A stretch of 64,000 nt of DNA, taken from positions 13,807,241 through 13,871,240 of the forward strand of contig CM049318.1 of the NCBI GenBank assembly GCA_026874595.1, written 5' to 3'. Both the position numbers and the translations under genes were made by a program. The stretch is from Sipunculus nudus (taxonomy: Eukaryota; Annelida; Sipuncula; Golfingiida; Sipunculidae). Below the pieces are notes generated by a model. The model was given only the letters and a program-made list of their open reading frames with translations. It searched no databases and was not told the DNA's origin. Shown piece by piece: positions 51,636-63,366 of the stretch (the first letter of the stretch is position 1; every line of letters starts with the position of its first letter).

Positions 51636-52993
51636 AATTAAGCCAGGGGAACAAATCACTTGCCCTGTTGCTATTTACATTACGGTGGTTGATGCAGCAG
51701 GACAACCCTTTAGTTATGTAATGACTCAGGAGACTGGATTCTTTCATTGAATAGTTTGTTTCTGTAAAACTCATTGCTCTGCCACACCCAAACAACAAAT
51801 CTGATGTATAACATGTCAAAACAGTTCTCTCTGTTACACTTAAATTTGAAAATAGTAAATTCTGAGTGGAAAACCATGGTTCTTGACACTTTGCAGAACT
51901 TAGGATCATAAATGAAAGTTAACCAAATGTACTAGTATTCCATAAGCAGCAGTTATATTTGATGGATCCACCGAGCATTGATCTGATTGGTTGGGCAAGT
52001 GTGACCTTTCAAAGCATATTTTGAAATGACTTAACAATAGCAATACAAGTTTGCGTTATTCTTATCTGAAAATTGTGTGCTGATAGTGTCAGAAGTACAA
52101 AGGTTTTAATGAGATCTAGAACTTGTTGTCAAGAGATTTCCTTGTGGCAAATGTTACTGTGTAGTTGTGACTGCTAAGGAAAATAATAAAGGCTCCTTTG
52201 CAAATGAAATGACCTTACTTTTCTGTGAGAAAAAATATAAATTGAAAAATGTTTTTCTACCAGTAAAAGGGCTCAACTTAAATTTAGTAAATTTTTGACT
52301 GCCAAAATGTTATATGGTTATTACAAGGATTTAGAACATGCATATTTGATTTCAAATATAAAACAAGATGTCCAACAGCACTCCATTGCTTGCAGACCTG
52401 GTATGTATACAAAACTGGCCTTTAAACACTAACTGCACTAAAAACAAATCATTTCATCAACATCTTTTCATCATTGTAGTAGGAATCAGTTTTAAAATCA
52501 TATTTGATGACTGAATGATAGAAAACGACTGATGATCAATTATAACCGATTATTTTATGTATCATTTACATCACCGTGAAATATGCTGTATAAAATTATA
52601 ACCAAATAGTGACAGAGTAAATTAAGTTGTACATCACACTGAAAGGTCAAGGTAATGGACGGTTTGTTAACACTTTTATGTAGCACAAGGTTGATTTTAA
52701 TGCTGTTTTATGTTTTATGCCTGGTCTTCCTTACATCACTGACAGAATAAGAATATTTTATCGGGATAACATGACTTCTTTGCATGTCCATACATAACTG
52801 ATCAATATTGATTATGCAAAGTGCAATCAATTTAATTGATTATGAAAGAAAATGACCAATCATCCATTAAATGGATTAATTGGCACACCACTAGTACATC
52901 ATATACAAGAAATTTATCATGGTTTTGTTAGAGTAGCTTAACTCAAATGTCATTTACACTACAAGACATTGTAAAAATTTCTTACTTTCAAGT

Positions 52994-52998
<5 letters not shown>
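51636..52998 (+). repeat. 1,363-bp tandem duplication, unit 2
   Basis: The unit starts AATTAAGCCAGGGGAACA. It has a small insertion (GTTTTATGCCTG near 52710) and a one-base loss near 52134 relative to unit 1, and ends at CTTTCAAGTATA before a (TA)n tract. A 109-codon minus-strand frame at 51580-51909 spans the unit junction and is not a gene. Confidence 0.95.

Positions 52999-53046
<48 letters not shown>
52997..53046 (+). repeat. (TA)n microsatellite
   Basis: About 23 TA units at the right edge of the tandem duplication. A shorter TA run sits at the junction of the two units, so TA tracts may have mediated the duplication. Confidence 0.95.
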
Positions 53047-53049
<3 letters not shown>

Positions 53050-54339
53050 TATCCATTTCTTCTTTTTGACATTCTAAACAATATGACTTTCTATTGGACA
53101 ATAACAGGTCATGTGGAATAATAATTGCAGCATCAGGTCCGTAAGGACCTATTGAAACTAAACATTATACTAAAACATGCTTTAAACTTTAACATAAATG
53201 ACCAAATATGCTTATATTATGATTGCTGTAATATGGCCAAAATACCATATTTCTTTCTGAGCCTGACTGCTGGAAATGCACAAAATGTGATAAATATTTA
53301 GTTTATCTGTGGAATGTCAAGTTGAATCTACCCAGAAACAGGTTGAAAGTCTGAAGTGGTAATGATTAAATAAGTAGCTCATTATGTTTGTGACACCTTG
53401 AACACATCCAGTGTTTTGAAAATGTAACAGAAATAAGAGAGCTGCAGAAAACATACTGATACCATAAAGCTCATCCATTCACAATCAGCAGCACATTAAT
53501 GGTGGGTTGCATCTCTCCTCTGACACTGCATGTGCTATTAGTGTGTGCTGTGTGGTTTTGTGGTTTTGGAAAAGGGTCCTCAGTTACATGACCTCCCTTG
53601 ATACAAGGCACCATGCCAACCCATACACAAGGGGGAGTCAGTCGATGGATGTTTCATCATACCAGGCTGATCCCAAACTGTTACAACATTACTACAATAA
53701 TTCACACATACCATTAGTGAACCACACAAACCACACAGAAGAAACATGAAAAGCAATCCCTACTGTGATATAACCAACCAAACCTACCCACATACATGTA
53801 CAAGCTATTACTGGACTAAGTCAACAAGCTGGAACTAGTTCTGTTCATGTACAACTATCCTGAATGAATATGTATTGTACTAATTGAACTTCAAAGTAAC
53901 CTAGGTGTACACCTCTGGTACATTTCACCATTAGTGACAAATACTTAGCACAAATATATATTGTTCAACTTGAATTTCAAAGTGACCTTTGTACTAGAGG
54001 TAAAAATCACCATTACTCGCAAATTTCTCAGTCTATATGTGTTCATTACAAGAACATTGGGTTCACCAGTTTTTTGCAAGAATAAGGTAATAAGTAATAA
54101 AATACCTGCTTCAACACATGATTGTTTATGAAATATAACTGTTGACTGTTAGCTGTAGAAGCCTGATATGTCATATCAGTGTGATGAAAATCACACTGAT
54201 TCCATTTCCCAGACTTTAAACACCTGTCCATTTTCAAAATGTTCCCTTATTTATACACATGTTATGTCCATGTATCACTTCAGCAAATAACACTGAGAAG
54301 TTGGGATAAATAGTGTTTATGATAAACAATATACTCATC

Positions 54340-55075
54340 TATGATATACTGAGCAGTTTAGATGAAGAGTGAGCACTTTATTGTACAAGGCTAAGTATTT
54401 AAGTTCCACACTGAACACTCCACTGCACAGTACTGAGTAGTTCAAATAAGAGTAAGCACTCCAGTATACATTGCTGAGTAGTTCAGATAAAGAATGAGCA
54501 CTCCACTATACATTGCTGAGTAGTTCAGATAAAGAATGCACACTCCACTGTACTACTGTAGAGTACTGTGTAGTTAAGTTACACACTGAGCAGTCAAGTG
54601 TATAGTCCAATGAGCACACCACTGTACAGTACTGAGCAGTTCAAATAAACACTGAGCACTCAACTGAACAGTACTAGCTGAGTAGTTCAAATAAAAGGTG
54701 AGCACTCCACTATACAGTATTGAGTAGTTTACTGTTTATTAAAACACTCGACTTAGTGCTCTACAGTTGAGTGCTCACTCTTTATCAGCTCAAATAGACA
54801 CTGAACATCCAACTGAACAGTACTGAGTGGTTCAAATAATGAGTGAGCTCTCCACCATACAGTATCAAGTAGTTAAGATACACATTGAGCACTACACTGT
54901 TCAATACTGAGTTTTAAGGTAATACACTGAGCACTATAAAGAAAAATACTGAGTAGTTAAGATAAAGAGTGAGCTCTCCACTGTACAGTACTGAGTAGTT
55001 AAGATATACACTCTGAGCACTCTACTGTGTAATACTGAGCACCTAAGTTAAGATGAGCAATATGCAATACTGAGT
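54340..55075 (+). repeat. Degenerate ~46-bp satellite, about 16 copies
   Basis: The loose unit is ACTGAGTAGTTCAGATAAAG plus AGTGAGCACTCCACTGTACAGT. Copies differ by substitutions and small indels. Around 54745-54790 the unit appears on the opposite strand (CACTCGACTTAGTGCTC, GTGCTCACTCTTTATCAGC), so the array contains an inverted block. Confidence 0.85.
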
Positions 55076-55533
55076 AATTGTGATAAATTCTATACTCAAC
55101 TTATCATATGCAACTAAAGTATACATTACTCAGATGCTCAAAACCTCTCTCTGTGGTTTTCTTGGACAAAAACCCAATCAATTACCACCTGATCAACTGA
55201 GTTTATTAATAAACCACCCATATTTCAGGTGCTATTATATGTACATGGGGTCTTCACAAATCTAGTAGTCATAACCTGCAGCTGATAAATTGGTTAAAAC
55301 CCGGTCAGGTTCTATCAAGAGGCCACCATTTGGCCTTTAGAGACAGTGGTGGGTATCATGCCATGGGACCTTGAGCTGTGATCTCCAATGCTTCGAGCAC
55401 TGTACTATGTTCCACCCCAATGGCTTGTATTTTTACCTTTTAACACCAGTAATTTATAGATTTACAAGTATAACAATTTTGAAACTGAATTCTAGTTGTT
55501 TATATTTTATTTATAGGATATTTTTTTGGCAGG

Positions 55534-55566
55534 CCTTATTTCCACTCCCCGGGAGTGGAAATAAGG
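55534..55566. repeat. Perfect 33-bp palindrome (16-bp arms)
   Basis: The arms are CCTTATTTCCACTCCC and GGGAGTGGAAATAAGG with a single C between them. Related half-sites (GTGGAAATAAG, GGGGGAGTGGAAATAAG) recur at about 56483 and 56515, so it may be one end of a decayed repeat pair. Confidence 0.95.
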
Positions 55567-58195
55567 AATGCTTATTTCCTCTCCCCCTCATAATAAAGGC
55601 TGGTGCAGTGTATAAGTATTCTGGGAAGTATAAGAAGTTTTTCTTGTTAAAAGAATTTTTGAGAATGTGCAATATAGTTTATTTATACTCTCTATAATAC
55701 TGAGTCATTATAGGTTCATCTATATAGTCTATATAGTTTTACATTTGTGCACTTAAAAAGGTTTCAGTTTTTAAATTGTAATGTATTTCTAAGTGAAATT
55801 GTTGCTGTATTATACATAAATTTAAAACATATCTATGATCTGTTAGAATAAAACTTGCAGTTAAATTACCAGGTACATTCAAATTTCTGGCCAGATTTTT
55901 CAAGACAAATAAAATGTATATTTTTCTGCAAATAGTTAAATTTGGTCAATAAGTTTGTTTCATAATTTTAAAGGTTTATATATTAGGCATGGAAACAAGT
56001 TTGCAGTATCTTAAATAGGGTGCGAACTGTTTTGACAACACTTAAATTGTTTTCTGTCTTTGTCCTTATCAGCTGATGGTTAGCACCTCATCAGTAGGGC
56101 CAGTCTAGAGTCTGTCTCTCGATATGCCCAGACTAAGTGCACAGCTAAAGCTTAGACAGGTGCACAGGACCATACACACTGGTTCGCAACTTCATGAATT
56201 TATCTGACCACTAGCTGATTTTATCCAAAACAATTTCAATGGCTGGACTCACAGTGATGTCAGAATAAGTGAACTTTGTCTGAAAGAAAAACTTGAACTA
56301 CAAAGACATATATAGGATCCAAACATATTAGAGTAATTAAAGACTATTGTCACCAGTGTTGGACATTACAGGTAGGACAAATAACCAACTACTATTACAT
56401 TCTATACATCCCACAGGGCTGATGAAAGTAAATTTCTTGATTTGTAAATATTTAACTTTTACTAGTATATTATATATAGGGTGTGGAAATAAGTATTCTT
56501 TATTTAAACTTCCAGGGGGAGTGGAAATAAGCACTTCCTATTTTTTTTAATTCATAATTAATATGTACATGTATTTTTTTAACATAACTTCTAATTCACC
56601 CTCTTCAGCTTAGTCATATATTTATCCAATTGTTCATTATTATAACAATGTTACTGTATATTACATATATACTTACATTTCTAGCTGATGCACTGAGGAT
56701 GATTTCAATTTCAGAATAATCCAGCATGCAGAACACTTGTGTGAAGTCAACACCTTATTCTTACATCAAGGCTGCAAACTCCAACCAATGACCATGTAGG
56801 AACATCAACTGATTAAATTGATAAAAGTTAAAAAAAAAATACTTCCTGAATCTCAGGTGACAAGAGCAGCTTTCTTTTAAGTCGTACAGTTGATCCTTCA
56901 GCCTGATAAGTTAAAAGCTTATAAGTCAAACCTGGACTCTGTGGCACTAAAAGTGATATAGTTCAGCACTTAGCCTGATCTGTGAACTACAACACTAACA
57001 CGAACTACTTAACAGTGACTTGTGTGAAGCATGTAAATGAGAGCCAAGTATCCCAGAATGATATGCAATATCCATTTCAATTTGCATAAAAACACTCCTG
57101 CGTGTGCTGGCGTGAAAACACAACTGATAGCAGGTATAGCGTTGGGTTGTTTGGACTACTTAACAACGGAGCTTTCATCATGTAATAAACATCCACAAAC
57201 ATGCATCCCCTACTATCTGGGCTTGTCAGCCTCTGCAGCTCCCTGTGGCATTATAATCTAAATGCAGAGGGTTCCTTTCACAAAGGCACGTGCCAAAGAC
57301 ACATCAATATGGCAGCAGATTGGCCTGGGGACAAACACAATACACACTGAATATAAAGCACACCCCACTCCAGTGAACATCCCCCACCCTGCACTAAATT
57401 AATGCACTTGTTTTGGCCTGCCTCATTTGAATGAGAATTCCCTCATTTGCATAATGACCTGCCTGCTCGGCCAATAAGTGGACAATACACAGGGGTTCTT
57501 TGACGGGAGTGTATTCATCTCCATGTACCATGTGGCTCCATTAAGGATAACTCTGCCCTCTCCATCTGTCGAGGTTCGCTCTCCGACTGCTTTATGAAAT
57601 AATCATGATTTGTAGATATAACCAGTACTGCGGCCCACACAAAAAATAACCGGAGCCCTGATAATCACAGGTTTCCATGTGCAAGCATATCAAAATTACC
57701 TGGCTTCGTGATAATGTGTAATATTACTCAACTCTTCCTGACTCACGCACTCATCATGAAATATTAACATTACATTTCACTTTGATTTTTTTGCTAAATC
57801 AGATGCAGGTGTTCATGCATTTAAAAGGTGAAAAAGTTCTGGGAATGCTCCCAAGCAGGATACTGAGAATACAATAACTTTAAACGGATTTTTCAATTAT
57901 ATACGCAAATCTCATCAGGGCTATTTTACACTCCATTTTCTCTCATATATTTTTCTCATAAGGTCTTTAATTTTTTAACACTGCTATATCCTCCATCACA
58001 CTGGATGGCAGTAATTTTTTCTTATTCATATCTTTTAAGTGCATCACCAAGCACACCGGGCATTAGTAGTTTTTGCACAAGTACATGTGTAGAGCAGTAG
58101 TCTATATAAAAATACTACCGCAAGTAATGTAAGATGAATAACAAAATATATATAATTAAAATCTCTCAATAAATAATGTATAATGTTAATGTATA

Positions 58196-60186
58196 ACTAG
58201 ACATTTCTTGGCACCGCAGGTGCCAGAGTATCCCCAGACATAGTACGCCCCCCCCCCCCTTTAAGAATAGGCCCCCATTTTTAGCAGCATATACTGACAC
58301 TTGGCAAGCAATTACTGTTTCTTCCATCTATCAATCCACAATCTTTTTGAAGAAGTTGGTCCTGTGACCTTGACCTTTGACCTCATGACCCCAAAATCAA
58401 TTGGGGTCTTGCTTTTTCAATGGGACATATATAAGTCAGGTTTGAAATCTATTCATTAATAAAAGCAGGAATTATCATCCAGAAACTAATTTTTGGACAG
58501 ATGGCTCCTGTGACCTTCACCTTGGACCTTGTGACCTCAAAATTGATAGGGGTCTTCCATTCTTGGCAGGTGAAGTATATGTGCAAGATGAAAGATCCGA
58601 GATGAAATGCTTGGCTGAAAATGCATCCACATCTTTTTAAAGATGTGTCCTGTGACCTTGACCTTGACCCCAAAATCAATTCGGGTCTGGCTTTTCCAAT
58701 GGGACATATACAAGTCAAGTTCGAAATCCATACATCAATAAAAGCAGGAATTATCATCCAGAAACATTTTTTTGGACAGATGGCTCCTGTAACCTTCACC
58801 TTGGACCTTGTGACCTCAAAATTGATAGGGGTCTTCCACCCTTGGCAGGTGAACTCTATGTGCAAGATGAAAGATCTGAGATGAATTGTTTGGCTAAAAA
58901 TGCATCCACAATCTTTTTAAAGATGTGTCCTGTGACCTTGACCTTTGACCTCATGACCCCAAAATCAAGTGAAGTCTTGCTTTTCCAATGGATCATATAC
59001 AAGTCAAGTTTGAAATCCATACACCCATAAAAGCAGGAATTATCATTCAGAAACTAATTTTTGGACAGAAGGCTCCTGTGACCTTGACCTTTGACCTTGT
59101 GACCTCAAAATTGATAGGGGTCTTCCTCTATTGGCAGGGGAACTGTATGTGCAAGATGATAGGTCTGAGATGAAATGTTTGGCTGAAAATGCAACCACAA
59201 TCTTTTTAAAGATGCAAGTCCAGTGACCTTAACCTTAGAACTCATGACCCCAAAATCATCTGGAGTCTTGCTTTTTCAATGGGACATATATAAGTCAAGT
59301 TTGAAATCAATACATCAATAAAAGCAGGAATTATCATCCAAAAACTAATTTTTTGACAGATAGCTCCTGTGGCCTTTGACCTTGTGACCCAAAACTGATA
59401 TGAATCATCCACTATTGGCAGGTGAGCTATATATTCAAGATGGAAGACCTGGGATGAAAGTTTGGCTAAAAATGCATCCACAGTATCTTTTAAGATGCGA
59501 GTCCAGTGACCTTGACCTTTGACCTCATGACCCTAGAACCTATAGGGTTCTTACTTTAGTGGTGGGCCATACATAAGTCATGTTTGAAATCCATATGGCT
59601 ATCAACACTGGAGATATCATAAGAGGTGTGTGATTTTCACCAAATATGGACACATTAAAGGTCAAGGCCACTCTCATGGTAAAGGTCATGACCCAAATGT
59701 AAATAGACCTCATCCCATAACCCATCTCTCTACATGTGCATAATATGAAAGAAATCTGTCCATTAGTTTTTGACTTATAATGCTTACAGTACTGCTAAGT
59801 GGCAATTATGGGGGTATGAAAAGGCGTAAAAACAAGAAAAGGATAACAGGTGGCGCCACCAGTTTCCGGTATGTCACAAGGCTATCCAAGATCTTCGGTC
59901 ACCTTGATTTTTGGACCAGTCTATGCAAACTTACTTGAGATATTTAAGAATTTCTGTTATTTTCAGCAAAAATGGACCTATTCAAGGTCAAGGTCACTCT
60001 CCAAGCAAAGGTCATGACCCCATTTTAAATAGGCTTCGTCCCCTTACCTATATCTATACAAGTGTAAAGTTTGAAAAAGATCAGTGAAATATTTTTTGAG
60101 TTATCCCGCTCACAATTTTTTTCTGTGGCGGCGGCGGGACCGTCGTGAAACCATAGTATCCCGACTTTGTCTGGGGATACAATAAT
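58196..60186 (+). mobile_element. Family B element, copy 2 (with nuclear-receptor-like DR1 repeats)
   Basis: The 5' end ACTAGA, hairpin GGCACC-gca-GGTGCC (58210-58224) and box GTATCCCCAGACA (58228-58240) match copy 1. The left core has about four units of roughly 290 bases with TGACCTTGACCTTTGACCT and AAAGCAGGAATTATCATCCA. From about 59600 it switches to copy 1-type sequence, with one GGTGGCGCCACC (59849). It ends with GTGGCGGCGGCGGGACC, a 3' hairpin whose arm TGTCTGGGGATAC (60168-60180) complements the box exactly, and AATAATT. Minus-strand frames up to 138 codons are repeat artefacts. Confidence 0.85.
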
Positions 60187-61038
60187 TATCACACTGTTTT
60201 ATATTTGAAGGATATACTGAATTATTTATAATCAAAGTTTACTATTTAGAAATGACATAACAGTGTTATAGCAGCACAGCAGGTCATGGTGAACACAGGT
60301 GGATGGGATGAAGAGACACCTATCTCATCCTCCTCTGCCACTGATAAGGTATTTAGTAAACATAGGTGATAACTGCACTATTGTGTTACTATAACAGCTG
60401 GCCACCATATGATGTGCATGGCCAGCTGGACAGCGTTTTTTTCTCTTTCTCTCCAAAGCCTTCTCTTCTATCAGAGATCAGGCCTTATTATCAGTAGTAG
60501 ACTTTACAGTTTGTTCTTTCCAGCAACTGGTCAGATAAGACAGCTTTAAGCTTGTCTGTCCACACTGGGTCAGGTATATTCTGTGTTGCTGTGATGTTTT
60601 TATTATACAGTAGCCTGAAAGGCTGTCATCCCTCCTTCTATGTGGATAATTTCCCATTCAATCAGCTTAAAAACCAATACAGTAAATGACTTTACATGCA
60701 GGTGTCCTTTGTTGACATATCAAAATCATGTCATGCCAGGTAATGTCAGAGATACACCTGAAGTGATTGCTCATGTGTAATAATCACCAAACTGGATAGA
60801 AGTTTCAGAACTCAACGGTGTTGTACCATACCTGTATCAAGCTTCTTGCAAAAAAGGACACAAGTGTTATTGTTCAAGGCTTTGGCAAGGATTACACTTC
60901 CATCAATAAATTCATCTTGTCCATTGATGTAAAATGTTATATGTAAACAGCTGTTCCTCAACACACCTGTAATTATTTGATGGATAATTCTTTAAATATC
61001 TAAAGCTTACTCTAGATTTCATTATCTTCTTAAGCAGA

Positions 61039-62213
61039 ACTAGAATACGGGTAGTCGACAAGCGACTACGTGTATCCGCCTAAATCAGAGTGGAACGGGT
61101 GAAGTGAGGCATGGATTGAGTGGCAAGGGGAAATAGAGTGAAGTGTTGCATATTAACATGGATGTCTGCAGCCAAATTGTGTATGTAGGTTGCCCCCCTA
61201 CCACAAAATCCAGGAAGCCGTCCAAGTTGTATACATATGCAAAATTTAAGGCAGATAAGTCAAACCACTACATGTATATGAGTGATTTTAGCCCGTGGCA
61301 GACAAACAGATGGACGCTGAGCAAAAATGGTTGCAGGTGGCGCCACCAGTTTTGTGTATGATAAAGAGCTATGTGAGAACTATACACATGCAAAACTTTG
61401 GCCCAATCGGTCAAACGGTTCCCAAGATATGAGCTTGGATGTCTGCTGCATAAAATAGAATGCAGGTGGCGCCACCTGTCATAAAACCAAGAGAGCTGTC
61501 GGGGATGTATAAACCTGCAAAATTTTAGGCAGATATGTCAAACCACTGCCGAGATATGAGTGATTTTATCCCATGGCACACAAACAGATGGGAGCGGTGC
61601 AAAAATGGCTGCAGGTGGCGCCACCAGTTTTGCGTATGATAAAGAGCTATGTGAGATCTATACACATGCAAAATTTTGGCCCAATCGGTCAAACGGTTCC
61701 CGAGATATGAGCTTGGATGTCTGCAGCATAAACGTGAATGTAGGTGGCGCCACCTGTCATATCATAGAACAGCTATCCAGGATGTATACGCGTGCCGAAT
61801 TTCAGGTGAATTAGTCAAGTCACTGCAGAGATATGAGTGATTTTAACCTAAGGCAGTCAACAGATGGACACTGTGCAAACATGGTTGTAGGTGGTGCCAC
61901 CATTTTTTGTGTATGTTATAAAGCTCTCCAAGTGCTACATTTGTGCAAAAAAAATTTCCTGATTGGTCAAACGGTTCCCGAGATATGTGGGTTTATGTGT
62001 GGAAACAGATGCACAAACGGACTCAGAGCGCAGAGGAAAGGTCAGAAGTCAAAACAAAATTGGTGCGCGACAGTTCACATGTGACCCGAACATAATCCCC
62101 GGTTTCGTAAAATTCCGCCCAGCGGTTACGGAGGAGTTCTCTGGACACCTACACGGCGGCGGGGGGCTGAAAACATAGTATCCACAAAACTCTGTTTTGG
62201 CGGATACAATTAT
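61039..62213 (+). mobile_element. Family C element (palindrome-array, Helentron-like)
   Basis: The 5' end ACTAGA is followed by hairpin GTAGTCG-acaag-CGACTAC (61051-61069) and box GTATCCGCC (61072-61080). The core alternates two half-units, giving GGTGGCGCCACC at 61336, 61465, 61614, 61743 and a degenerate one at 61890. The 3' end has CGGCGGCGGGGGG, then hairpin 62178-62207 (GTATCC..AAAAC, loop TCT, GTTTT..GGATAC). Its arm GGCGGATAC complements the box; AATTA follows. Plus-strand frames of 71 to 84 codons here repeat one another and are not genes. Confidence 0.85.
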
Positions 62214-63052
62214 AAAATATAAAGATTACAAATTTTTCCACTGGCAACCACTTGAATGTTAATACATCTGACTGCTGTGGTGTGTAAGTGGTAACTGGCA
62301 ACCAATGTTTGTATGGTTTAGCTGCTGCAAGGTACTCACTGAATTACAATAATTGTGCAAATACTAGAGGCAATTTCCTGTTGTCTCAAACACACAGAGG
62401 ACTGATGAGTATGCCAGTAGTTGGAATGCAGTGGGAAGGGAGAGGACAACTTGTGTGACAAGCACAAATTGTCTCACTAAGTTGAACCAGACCGGTCACT
62501 AGCCTGTCTATGACAATGATTGGTTCTGATAGCATGGTTGTGACTATGAATAATAATGACTGAAAATCCAAGCAATCAGGTGACAGCTGCCAGGAAATCC
62601 AGGAAATTTGTCAACAAATATACAAACCAGCTACTGAGATGCACTGGAGTGGTCCTGTGCTTTAGTTTGCAAATGTGATCACATTTGGGTTCATGCAAAA
62701 CTCAGGGCAGGGCAGTTGATTTTGATGAAGATCACTGAGACTTAATTACCAGGATTGGCCTGATTAATTTAAGGACAGCAGTAGCTCAATGGAAACCACA
62801 ACATTTTATCAACATATAGCACATTTCCTATAAACAGGCCTGCATAAACAATACCCAATTAAAAGTAATGTAAAGCAATTACCATGAGCAAACATGCTTA
62901 TATGAAAGAGACTGAATTTCTATCAATTTTAATGGGTGGCTCTCCCTCATGATTTAAACCAGCTATCTACATAACACCTCAGGTACTTGTCTTTTTAATA
63001 TTTTTTGTTGTTGTCCAGAGGCAACCACCTCCATTTTTAATGCTAGCTTAAT

Positions 63053-63366
63053 TCTAAGTGTATGTGCATCTGCAGAATGCCAATTATGTGACAGAGTATC
63101 ACACGCTTTCTCTCATTTACATCCTGGTGTTAACCAGGCCTGGTGACTACTGCATCTGCCGGCCCTGGGTGTGTAATCTTTCCCATAGGTCATAACACCG
63201 AGGAACCCCTGAAAGGCACACTAGTTTGTGAGTGAAACACAGCTGTTGGGCATGGCCTTCCCGTGGTCCTCACCCTTGGTGGGGGCTGAACATGAAAAAT
63301 CTCACTGCCTCAGTTGAGATCTCCCGGCTTTGAGTCCAGTGTTCTACCCCAGAGCCATAGAGGCCA
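63053..63366 (-). repeat. tRNA-derived SINE (family S1), copy 2
   Basis: It is collinear with 42712-43068 from CTGCAGAATGCC through GTGTTAACCAGGCCTGG and CGGCCCTGGGTGTGTAATC. The tRNA-like head (minus strand, from 63366) keeps an A-box-like TGGCTCTGGGGTAGAAC, but the B-box area has lost bases relative to copy 1, so it is probably inactive. Confidence 0.75.

Noticed and set aside
51580-51909. 109-codon minus-strand frame
   Set aside because: It crosses the junction of the 1.36-kb tandem duplication and has no recognisable sequence.
58449-59481. Minus-strand frames of 138, 64 and 79 codons
   Set aside because: They repeat each other with the ~290-base unit of family B copy 2 and have no protein-like constraint.
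61143-62178. Plus-strand frames of 71-84 codons
   Set aside because: They fall on family C tandem units, and similarity between them comes from the DNA repeat.
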